Shown one piece after another: positions 1-5,884 of a stretch of DNA of 5,884 nt. The DNA lies in the NCBI GenBank assembly GCA_003233295.1, contig QILJ01000052.1, forward strand, positions 1-5,884. Reading direction: 5' to 3'. How positions within the stretch are numbered: position 1 is the first letter of the stretch; every line of letters begins with the position of its first letter. Source of the DNA: Ignavibacteria bacterium. GTDB taxonomy: Bacteria > Bacteroidota > Ignavibacteria > Ignavibacteriales > Melioribacteraceae. Under the pieces are notes generated by a model, which was given only the letters and a program-made list of their open reading frames with translations, made no database searches and was not told where the DNA came from. The translations under genes were made by a program, and so were the position numbers.

Positions 1-838
<838 letters not shown>

Positions 839-840
839 AA

Positions 841-900
841 GTCAATTCCAAATACTAAATTATAAATTCCAAATTTTAGGTTCTAAATTATAACTTTTAT
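841..900. repeat. Degenerate AATTCCAAAT / CTAAATTATA words between gmd and the four-helix-bundle gene
   Basis: AATTCCAAAT occurs at 844-853 and 865-874, and CTAAATTATA at 855-864 and 883-892. Similar words (AATTTAGCATTTAGAATTTG) lie on the other side of the four-helix-bundle gene within 1467-1495, and more upstream of fcl. These look like slipped, diverged tandem words with no coding role. Confidence 0.6.
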
Positions 901-1053
901 GTTTGTTCTATCTTGACGAACTACAGATTTTCCCAAGTATTTTTTTAATTTGTTCTGATTCGTCAATAAGTTCATCTATTTTTTCGTGTTTAATTCCGAT
1001 TGCTTTAAAGATTCTAAGCCAATAATTAGTCTCACGTGCTTCTTTTAACCCAA

Positions 1054-1084
1054 TCTATGCATTAGAAAAACATTAATGCATAGA
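1054..1084. repeat. Perfect 11-bp inverted repeat at one end of the element
   Basis: The arm 1054-1064 (TCTATGCATTA) is exactly complementary to 1074-1084 (TAATGCATAGA), with a 9-base loop (1065-1073). The same word, slightly changed, forms the opposite terminal repeat at 1229-1247. The element thus carries three related copies of the TATGCATTA-type word, a plausible repeated binding site for the transposase. This is seen directly; the role is inferred. Confidence 0.85.
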
Positions 1085-1162
1085 CGACTAACTCGCTCTA
1101 AGCGTTTATAGATTTTACAATTTCACCTTTTTGGTATAAACGCTAAGACCGAGTAAATCGGC
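1083..1162. repeat. Long imperfect stem-loop in the element core
   Basis: The arms 1083-1110 and 1135-1162 are inverted repeats with 23 of 28 positions complementary. The inner ten pairs (AGCGTTTATA/TATAAACGCT) are perfect and the loop is 24 bases (1111-1134). Transcribed from either strand this would fold into a stable hairpin. It may be structural DNA needed for transposition or a small structured RNA; nothing in the sequence decides between these. Confidence 0.85.
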
Positions 1163-1174
1163 CGAGTAAATCGG
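1149..1174. repeat. Two abutting copies of a 13-bp repeat
   Basis: CCGAGTAAATCGG occurs at 1149-1161 and again immediately at 1162-1174 with no mismatch. Each copy is itself a small inverted repeat (CCGA/TCGG around GTAAA). The first copy overlaps the outer part of the long stem, so the duplication may have arisen by slippage in the hairpin. Confidence 0.88.
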
Positions 1175-1492
1175 GGCAAGTCCTTATTATAACTTTCTAT
1201 TTCTTGTTTTGTTACTTCTTATCTTAACTCTATTGCATAATTTCGGTTTAACGAAATTTTTAGTTTGTTTCTAAAATCAGCTTTTGACGAACCACCCTGC
1301 GCTTCTTCATAATTTGCACCAATTGATGTAGCTGAACGAATTAATTGATTTATAATAATTTTATTTTCAACACTATAATTTAGAGTTCTGCAAAACTCAA
1401 TTACATTAACTGCAAAGTCAAAAATTCTATTTCCCAAACCCTCATCCATGCCTTATCTTCTATTTTTAATTTAGCATTTAGAATTTGTAATT

Positions 1493-2467
1493 TCATTTAA
1501 ATTTGTGTTCGTTTGCTTTGTACCATTCATAAGCCTTTCTAATACCTTCTTCCAGACTGGTTTTGTGTTTCCAGCCGAGAGCATGCAGTCTTGAGACATC
1601 CATTAGCTTTCTAGGTGTACCGTCCGGTTTAGTTGTGTCGTATTTAATTTCACCCTCAAACCCGACAACTTTCTTGATAGTTTCTACTAATTCGGCAATT
1701 GTAAGGTCTTCACCCGTGCCAATGTTTATATGTGTTAAATTATTCTCATACAGATCTTTAGCATCGACTTTATTCATTAGATAATGAATAGCGTCGGCAA
1801 GGTCTTCAACATATAGGAACTCACGCTTTGGTGTTCCGGTTCCCCATACCTCGACTCCGCTCGGTATGGTGGGGTTTTCTTCCATTTTTATTTTTGCTTC
1901 ATGGATTTTTCGGATTAATGCTGGTAGTACATGAGAAGTTTCTAAATTGTAATTGTCAAATGGTCCGTACATGTTTGTCGGCATAATGGAGAAAAAGTTA
2001 GAACCATACTGCTTGTAATAACTTTCACAGAGTTTTATTCCGGTTATCTTTGCAATGGCGTAAGGTTCATTTGTGTATTCTAAATACCCGGAAAGGAGAT
2101 ATTCTTCTTTTAACGGTTGTGGCGCCATTTTTGGATAGATGCATGAACTTCCGAGAAAGAGAAGTTTTTCAACTCCATTTTTATAGGCAGAATTAATAAT
2201 ATTTGCTTCTATCATTAAGTTATCGTAAAGAAATTCCGCACGGTAAGTGTTGTTTGCCAGAATACCGCCGACCTTTGCTGCAGCGACAATCACTTGTTCA
2301 GGTTTTTCTTCTTTAAAAAAATCGTCAACTTCTTTCTGGTTAGTGAGATCAAACCCGGGGAAATCTCTTGTGATTATATTTGTATATCCCTCAGCTTGAT
2401 ACTTACGCGTTATGGCAGAGCCAACCATCCCGGTATGTCCAGCAATATAAAGTTTAGTGTTGTTCAT
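1493..2467 (-). CDS. fcl: GDP-L-fucose synthase
   Basis: Fcl (WcaG) is a cytoplasmic NADPH-dependent 3,5-epimerase/4-reductase that converts GDP-4-keto-6-deoxymannose, the Gmd product, to GDP-L-fucose. The 324-residue protein is full length for the family. It starts [19 protein letters not shown] with the Rossmann motif GxxGxxG (G10, G13, G16). The active site is complete: Ser107 and Cys109 in FLGSSCIYP, Tyr136 and Lys140 in EPYAIAK, and His179 in ETSHVLPA, matching the numbering known for the E. coli enzyme. MYGPFDNY and the late [19 protein letters not shown] stretch are also typical. An AAGGA at 2475-2479 sits seven bases before the ATG and supports this start. The gene is intact, in contrast to its pathway partner gmd. 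It is separated from gmd by about 650 bp holding the disrupted four-helix-bundle gene, so the two were probably once co-transcribed. Confidence 0.97.
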   Translation of the reverse strand: MNNTKLYIAGHTGMVGSAITRKYQAEGYTNIITRDFPGFDLTNQKEVDDFFKEEKPEQVIVAAAKVGGILANNTYRAEFLYDNLMIEANIINSAYKNGVEKLLFLGSSCIYPKMAPQPLKEEYLLSGYLEYTNEPYAIAKITGIKLCESYYKQYGSNFFSIMPTNMYGPFDNYNLETSHVLPALIRKIHEAKIKMEENPTIPSGVEVWGTGTPKREFLYVEDLADAIHYLMNKVDAKDLYENNLTHINIGTGEDLTIAELVETIKKVVGFEGEIKYDTTKPDGTPRKLMDVSRLHALGWKHKTSLEEGIRKAYEWYKANEHKFK

Positions 2468-2474
2468 TTATAAA

Positions 2475-2479
2475 TCCTT
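2475..2479 (-). promoter_or_regulatory. Shine-Dalgarno site of fcl
   Basis: AAGGA on the minus strand lies seven bases upstream of the fcl ATG. It is the clearest ribosome-binding site in the window; gmd, cysN/C and the GxxExxY gene have only weak ones or none. Confidence 0.6.
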
Positions 2480-2504
2480 GATTGTAGTATATAAAAGTTT
2501 GATA

Positions 2505-2640
2505 AATGCTAAATAACAATGTTGGGTTCTGGTTTCTAGAAAAAAATGCTAAATTCAAAATGCTAAATTATGAATTAAAAATTCTAAATTACAAAGTTAG
2601 GTTTTGGGTTCTAGATGCTAACATCTAAATTCTAATATCT
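2505..2640. repeat. AATGCTAAAT / TTGGGTTCT word array upstream of fcl
   Basis: AATGCTAAAT occurs at 2505-2514, 2545-2554 and 2559-2568, and TTGGGTTCT at 2522-2530 and 2604-2612. Further TCTAAATT variants fill the gaps. This is the same word family that flanks the four-helix-bundle gene. It is diverged and irregularly spaced, unlike a CRISPR or an iteron array. Confidence 0.65.
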
Positions 2641-2694
2641 AACTACTGATTTTCGATTGATGATTTCACAAGCCACCGATTGCACCGATAAAAA

Positions 2695-2880
2695 GATACA
2701 CCGCAGAGGCGCGGAGACGCAGAAAATTAATTTATTTTAATTATCAATTAAAAATTTCGGGTTTAACAGCTATTTTCTCTTTACTCATTACTTGGCTCTG
2801 GATTCTTGCTTCTGATTTACGACTTCAGATTGTTGATTTGCGATTTTTGATCTTCTTCGCGTCTCTGTGTCTTTGTGGTA
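2695..2880. repeat. Inverted pair of GCAGAG-type units
   Basis: 2701-2724 contains CCGCAGAGGCGCGGAGACGC followed by AGAA. At 2853-2880 the same kind of sequence appears in the opposite orientation (GCGTCTCTGTGTCTTTGTGG). About 130 bp of AT-rich filler separates them. I recall similar units scattered in intergenic DNA of several Gram-negative phyla, but their origin is not clear to me. Confidence 0.6.
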
Positions 2881-2903
2881 TTATAGTTTAGTTCCGTCAA
2901 AGA

Positions 2904-2940
2904 GCGGCGGATAAGCCCGCCTTAAGAACTGGCGGATAAG
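2904..2940. repeat. GGCGGATAAG repeats around a CCCGCC core
   Basis: GGCGGATAAG occurs at 2906-2915 and 2931-2940 with CCCGCC (2916-2921) between them. The central CCGCC can pair with either GGCGG, giving two mutually exclusive 5-bp hairpins. The GC content is sharply higher than in the surrounding DNA. Confidence 0.7.
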
Positions 2941-3005
2941 TAATGGAATTATGGTTTTGTGTTTTCATCTTTCAACATTCCAAAGATTAACTTTATTTCT
3001 TAATA

Positions 3006-3027
3006 TTTTTTCGTGTCTCAGCGGTAA
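3006..3027. repeat. GCAGAG-type unit (CGTGTCTCAGCGGTAA)
   Basis: The stretch TTCGTGTCTCAGCGGTAA matches the pattern of the units at 2853-2880 and 3383-3417 and is in the same orientation. It is short and diverged, so the call rests on its resemblance to its neighbours. Confidence 0.45.
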
Positions 3028-3091
3028 TTTATTTTCATAGTTTTAAAGGGTTCAGGAAAAAGCGTTCCAACTCGTTTTTGTAATGTTGTTT

Positions 3092-3178
3092 TTCTTTTCT
3101 CTTGATTCGCCTAACAAAACGGCGGACAGGTACAAAAGAAACCCCGCAAAAAACTGCGGGACAGGCGCCAGATCAAGA
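3092..3178. repeat. Composite inverted repeat containing two small GC-rich hairpin units
   Basis: The outer arms are TTCTTTT and TCTTGAT (3092-3098, 3100-3106), complementary to AAAAGAA (3134-3140) and ATCAAGA (3172-3178). Two GC-rich units lie inside: CGCC (3108-3111) with GGCG (3121-3124), and CCCGCA (3143-3148) with TGCGGG (3155-3160). Both right arms end in the same seven bases GGACAGG (3124-3130 and 3159-3165). This suggests hairpin-plus-tail units inserted into an older AT-rich inverted repeat. The second hairpin has no T-run and is not called a terminator. Confidence 0.6.
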
Positions 3179-3349
3179 CTGCAAATAAATTGTTAAAATT
3201 CATTACATTCTGCTTGCAGAAAGTTGAATATGTAACCCAAATATGTACGAACAATTTTCTGCTTTACGCGCCACTTATGATTTTTTTTAACGCAATTTTT
3301 TTGAGGTCATAATTCTAAATTTCTTAACTGTCTATTTTTTTGCTCATTA

Positions 3350-3417
3350 CTTTTTTTGTGTCTTAGTGCCTTCGTGGCTAGAATTTTTTTTTAGCGACTC
3401 TGTGGCTCAGCGGTTAA
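3350..3417. repeat. Two GCAGAG-type units in tandem
   Basis: GTGTCTTAGTGCCTTCGTGG (3358-3377) is followed by GCGACTCTGTGGCTCAGCGG (3394-3413), each after a run of seven or more T. They share orientation and pattern with the units at 2853-2880 and 3006-3027 and end about 30 bases from the cysN/C stop codon. Confidence 0.55.
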
Positions 3418-3446
3418 GTATTCATCCAATGTCCAACATTGTGTTT

Positions 3447-5281
3447 TTACCACGGTCTAAATACAATGCCTTTTTCATATAGATTGGTTTTAAGCATATT
3501 CACCGATTCATCTATGTCCAAATTGCCCGGTATTTTCAAGTCGAATGAAAGATCGGTTGTGATGTCTTCACCAGTCCAAACAGTAACTATCTTTTCCGGA
3601 TTAACAACTGTTTTAATTATTTCAAGATCATCCTGAGTAAGTTCGCGCGCCGTAACAATAAGGATTGTACCAGCGTCGAGCATTAGATGTGCAACTTCCG
3701 CAAGTCTGCGTAAATGCTCCTCTTTACCGTCACCTTTTTTTGCCAGGTCTGCATCTACTCCATATTTAACATTACCGATACCAAGGAAGTAAACAATTTT
3801 ACCGTCTTCAAATAATTTAGATTCAAGGGCTTTAGCCGCTTCTTTTTTCCCGACATTTCTCGGTCCGGTAATTAATATTAGGGTCGATTTTTGATTATAT
3901 TTTTCCGCCCTGGATTCCGGAGCAATAATAGACTTTTCCCATTTGTAATTACGCACCATAACACTATCGCGAATTTGGGAGAATTTATCTTCAAGAATTT
4001 CATGTATTATCCCGCCGGCGGCAATTTCGTATTCATCAACAATTACAAAGCGGCTAGTCTTGTCTATGTCACTTGCTAAGTCAAATGCAATGGCTCTATC
4101 CAATTTAAGTGAGCACTCAGCTACTTCGTGTCTGCCTACTTGTTTCTGTTCCTCTGATGCATCAAGGTTGGAAGCATTTATCACTCTATAGATCTCTTCA
4201 AGTTTTACTCCTACTTTTGTAGTACCGATCTTCAGAAAATAATCTTTATTTTTTTCAAAAGGTTTTCTGCCCAACCAAAACAGACTCACTTTCAATCTCT
4301 TACTTGTTTTAGGAGCAAGTTCACCGTCTTTAGCCGCAATTTCGCCTCTTGTAACATAGATCTGTTCTTCAAGTGTAAAACCGGAAGCATCTCCTACGGA
4401 GATTGAGTGATTGAGTGATTGAGTGATTGAGTGATCGCCGGTGAAGTATTCAATAGATTTTACTTTTGATTTTTTACCGGACGGATAAAAAACAACGGTA
4501 TCGCCTACGGAAAGAGAACCTGTTTCAACTGTACCGGCAACAATGCGGCGGTCGTCTCCCATATTTGTAAATTTATATACTGCCTGAACCGGCATTCTGA
4601 ATGGTTTATCCGTAGCCGGCTCTTCTTTGCCGAAATCATCCAGAACGTCAAGGACCGTATGTTCCGAATACCATGAAATATTGTCAGTTAACTTTGCTAT
4701 ACCGTCGCCCTCGCGTCCGCTTACAGGAATACAATCCCGATTGAATTCAAGAAATCGGTATACTCTTTTACGATAGCTTCGAATGTGGATTGTGAATAAT
4801 CAACCAGATCCATTTTATTTACAAGTACAGCAAGCTGCTTAATACCCAGCATTGACAACATGTAACCGTGTCGGCGTGAGTTTTCCTGTACACCTTCGTT
4901 TGCATCAATAACCAGAAGGGCAGCTTCTGCTCTTGCAGCACCAGATATCATATTCTTAAGGAACTCGATGTGTCCGGGAGCGTCAATTATAATATAATCA
5001 CGTTTATCTGTTTTGAAAAACACTCGGGCTGAGTCGATGGTAATACCTTGCGATTGTTCATCTTTCAGTGGTGCATCGAGCAAAAAGGCGTATTCAAAGG
5101 GTCTGGCATTTATTTCACACTGCTGTTTAACGAATTCAAGTTTACCGTCCGGCAGAGAATCTGTATCGGCTAATAGTCTTCCTATTACAGTGCTTTTCCC
5201 GTGGTCTACATGTCCCGCAATTACTATGTTCATTTGAGTTCGTGCAAGTGTATTTTTCATATCTTCAAGAGTTTTATTCAT
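3447..5281 (-). pseudogene. cysN: CysN-CysC-like sulfate adenylyltransferase GTPase subunit, frameshifted
   Basis: CysN is the GTPase subunit of ATP sulfurylase, which with CysD makes APS; CysN/C fusions add an APS-kinase domain that makes PAPS, the sulfate donor. From the start at 5281 all GTPase motifs are present: GHVDHGKST (23-31), GITID (79-83), DAPGH (100-104), NKMD (155-158). The frame then stops at 4721. From about 4730 another frame continues without a gap ([11 protein letters not shown], then WYSEHTVLDVLDDF) through beta-barrel domains II/III and a C-terminal domain to 3447, about 611 residues in all. One base (modulo 3) is missing in a loop where relatives seem to have about four more residues. 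The C-terminal domain keeps the CysC pattern EEHLRRLAEVAHLMLDAG, but its P-loop reads GPRNVGKKE instead of GxSGxGKST, and DGDN is replaced by GIGN. No CysD is in the window. Starts at codon 8 or 17 are possible; there is no clear ribosome-binding site. Confidence 0.88.
4401..4435. repeat. 8-bp tandem repeat (GATTGAGT, about 4.4 units) inside cysN/C
   Basis: Four perfect GATTGAGT units (4401-4432) are followed by GAT. On the coding strand they encode HSITQSLNHSIS in a domain II loop. Against the E. coli CysN loop as I remember it (about eight residues after TF), the loop here is about seven residues longer. Eight is not a multiple of three, so any change in unit number other than three would shift the frame. 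Confidence 0.92.
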
Positions 5282-5296
5282 ATTAATTTCATCGAT

Positions 5297-5450
5297 ACTT
5301 TGTGCTTACTTTGTGTAATGTGAAAAAACATAAAAGATTTCGTCACAAAGTATCACAAAGTTTTTCACGAAGTTTCACCATGTAATTTTTTCTTTGTGTT
5401 ACGTTGTGTCCACTTTGTGGAACTTAGTGAAACATAAGATTTCACAAAGT
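5297..5450. repeat. ACTTTGTG/CACAAAGT word array between the GxxExxY gene and cysN/C
   Basis: Exact copies lie at 5297-5304, 5308-5315, 5344-5351, 5354-5361, 5412-5419 and 5443-5450, in both orientations. Near copies lie at 5366-5373 (CACGAAGT), 5392-5398, 5402-5408 and 5422-5429 (ACTTAGTG). Spacing is irregular. The array fills nearly the whole spacer and must contain the cysN/C leader. Confidence 0.85.
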
Positions 5451-5453
5451 TAC

Positions 5454-5828
5454 TTAAAGGATTAACCTTTTTATTCCATTCTTTAATGATTTAGTATAAA
5501 AATTTAACAATAACCCAAGTTTACAGTTAGATAATTTCATATAAGTTAATGTCTGAGCAATATGTACATCTTTGAATTCTTCCACTGTTTTAAGTTCAAT
5601 CACAACTTTATTTTCAACTAATAAATCAATTCTTCTATAACCATAATCCAACTTTACTTCTTTATAAACAAGCGGCAGAGCTACTTCTTTTCGAACTTTC
5701 AAACCTTTTTCAATCAATTCGTAAAACAGACACTCTTGATAAGCGCTTTCTAACAATCCGGGACCTAAAGCGGTATGAATTGCAAATGCACAGTCAAGAA
5801 TAATTTTACTTATTTCATTTTCGGTCAT
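5454..5828 (-). CDS. GxxExxY protein (PD-(D/E)xK nuclease-like fold)
   Basis: This 124-residue protein belongs to the GxxExxY family (TIGR04256/PF13366 type). The name motif is at residues 24-30, GLLESAY, after MTENEISKIILDCAFAIHTALGPG. A nuclease-like core follows: YRRIDLL (Asp68), VVIELK (Glu78, Lys80) and the helix HIAQTLTYMKLS, then KLGLLLNF. The D...ExK pattern is that of PD-(D/E)xK enzymes; whether family members cut nucleic acid is not established, and no role in sulfate or sugar metabolism is known. I chose the ATG at 5828 because nearly all relatives begin just before this helix. An upstream in-frame ATG at 5864 would add MCGTYCYFVTCI, which is only translated CACAAAGT repeat DNA. 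Like the four-helix-bundle gene, it looks like a small passenger gene within a biosynthetic cluster. Confidence 0.9.
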   Translation of the reverse strand: MTENEISKIILDCAFAIHTALGPGLLESAYQECLFYELIEKGLKVRKEVALPLVYKEVKLDYGYRRIDLLVENKVVIELKTVEEFKDVHIAQTLTYMKLSNCKLGLLLNFYTKSLKNGIKRLIL

Positions 5829-5837
5829 AATGCATGT

Positions 5838-5884
5838 CACAAAGTAACAATAAGTTCCACACAAAGTTTCATTACGTCTTTGTG
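5838..5884. repeat. CACAAAGT words upstream of the GxxExxY gene
   Basis: Exact copies occur at 5838-5845 and 5860-5867, with a TCTTTGTG variant at 5877-5884, at the window edge. The same word family lies on the other side of the gene (5297-5450), so the gene is bracketed by it. Confidence 0.8.

Larger units (their letters stand above)
1049..1247. mobile_element. 199-bp MITE-like element inserted in the four-helix-bundle gene
   Basis: The element is bounded on both sides by TTAA (1045-1048 and 1248-1251), and excising it with one TTAA repairs the host gene exactly. Its ends are imperfect inverted repeats: 1049-1066 reads CCCAATCTATGCATTAGA and the complement of 1229-1247 reads ACCGAAATTATGCAATAGA, about 15 matches over 19 positions with one gap. 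It contains no open reading frame of useful length, so it must rely on a transposase supplied elsewhere. Inside are two inverted repeats and a 13-bp tandem repeat, listed separately. Four-base TTAA duplications are typical of piggyBac elements and occur in the related bacterial IS1380 group, but assigning a family here is a guess. An IS200/IS605-derived hairpin element is less likely because those do not duplicate their target. Confidence 0.82.
1045..1251. repeat. TTAA target-site duplication flanking the insertion
   Basis: TTAA is present at 1045-1048 and again at 1248-1251. In the uninterrupted gene a single TTAA would form the end of the Leu codon and the start of the Lys codon in KISL-KEAR on the minus strand. 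Because TTAA is common in AT-rich DNA, the strength of the call comes from the exact in-frame rejoining and not from the four bases alone. Confidence 0.8.
908..1449 (-). pseudogene. Four-helix-bundle (23S rRNA intervening-sequence type) protein gene, split by an insertion
   Basis: The 5' part starts at 1449 (MDEGLGNRIFDFAVNVIEF) and carries the family core INQLIRSATSIGANYEEA and SKADFRNKLKISL. A TAA lies two codons upstream in the same frame, which fixes the start. After the Leu of KISL the frame enters foreign DNA and stops at 1219. The rest of the protein is found from 1047 down to a TAG at 908: KEARETNYWLRIFKAIGIKHEK, then a helix ending KICSSSR. Removing 1049-1251 joins the parts exactly in frame into a 112-residue protein, the normal size for this family (PF05635/TIGR02436 type). 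Family members are small helical proteins, first noticed inside 23S rRNA intervening sequences but common as free-standing genes; their function is not settled. The gene sits between fcl and gmd, where it has no evident pathway role. It is probably a small passenger gene that was later disrupted. Confidence 0.9.
2468..3446. other. 979-bp spacer without a gene, built from repeat words and small hairpins
   Basis: No reading frame here has convincing protein character on either strand. The part next to fcl (2505-2640) is TAAATT-type words; 2641-2880 mixes GATT-rich words with two oppositely oriented GCAGAG-type units; 2904-2940 and 3092-3178 hold GC-rich hairpins; 3006-3027 and 3350-3417 hold further GCAGAG-type units. 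A CAATGT/ACATTG hairpin (3427-3441) follows the cysN/C stop but lacks a T-run on the transcribed side. A promoter for fcl should lie in the first 100 bases, but I cannot place one with confidence. Confidence 0.7.

Noticed and set aside
3143..3160. CCCGCA/TGCGGG hairpin as a terminator for cysN/C
   Set aside because: It lies about 290 bases past the stop and no T-run follows on either strand; it fits better with the repeated hairpin-plus-tail units.
3061..3200. Minus-strand open stretch that could read as a short hydrophobic peptide
   Set aside because: It overlaps inverted repeats and hairpin units, lacks a plausible start and ribosome-binding site, and its apparent peptide is a by-product of repeat DNA.
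3427..3441. CAATGT/ACATTG inverted repeat just after the cysN/C stop as a terminator
   Set aside because: The stem is only six AT-rich pairs, and the T-rich stretch is on the wrong side for minus-strand transcription.
4401..4435. Repeat-number change as the cause of the cysN/C frameshift
   Set aside because: The break lies about 295 bases upstream (5') of the repeat, and the sequence on both sides of the repeat is in the same frame.
4596..4730. A separate gene starting at the ATG at 4595 (MPVQAVYKF)
   Set aside because: The DNA just upstream in the same frame reads as conserved CysN sequence back to 4730, so this Met is internal and the apparent start is created by the frameshift.
5297..5450. 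CRISPR array or iteron origin made of ACTTTGTG words
   Set aside because: The words are only 8 bp, occur in both orientations, vary in sequence and have irregular spacing, with no unique spacers of constant length and no replication gene nearby.

Overview
This is a low-GC window in which every recognisable gene lies on the minus strand, so transcription runs from high to low coordinates. Several features suggest the Bacteroidota/Chlorobiota/Ignavibacteria side of the tree: AT-rich DNA, weak Shine-Dalgarno sites, small four-helix-bundle and GxxExxY proteins, and spacers built from degenerate repeated words. That placement is an inference, not a measurement. The gene content is surface-polysaccharide accessory DNA.

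Layout from high to low coordinates (the direction of transcription): (1) a GxxExxY protein gene (5454-5828) with ACTTTGTG/CACAAAGT words on both sides; (2) a CysN-CysC-like sulfate-activation gene (3447-5281), frameshifted near 4730, carrying an in-gene 8-bp tandem repeat (4401-4435) and a C-terminal APS-kinase-like domain that has lost key residues; (3) a spacer of about 980 bp (2468-3446) with no gene, made of several families of short degenerate repeats and small GC-rich hairpins; (4) an intact GDP-L-fucose synthase gene, fcl (1493-2467); (5) a four-helix-bundle protein gene (908-1449) split by a 199-bp non-coding element flanked by TTAA; (6) a GDP-mannose 4,6-dehydratase gene, gmd (1-838), frameshifted near 482 and running off the left edge.

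Gmd and Fcl together convert GDP-mannose to GDP-L-fucose. CysN/C proteins make APS and PAPS, the sulfate donor. The set therefore points to a fucose-containing, possibly sulfated, surface glycan. As sequenced, only fcl and the GxxExxY gene are intact. Both frameshifts sit in loops where residues seem to be missing relative to the families, so they may be true decay, strain variation or assembly error.

The most interesting item is the 199-bp element in the four-helix-bundle gene. It has imperfect terminal inverted repeats, a TTAA duplication, a long imperfect hairpin and a 13-bp tandem repeat. Removing it with one TTAA restores a 112-codon reading frame exactly. It looks like a non-autonomous, MITE-like transposon.
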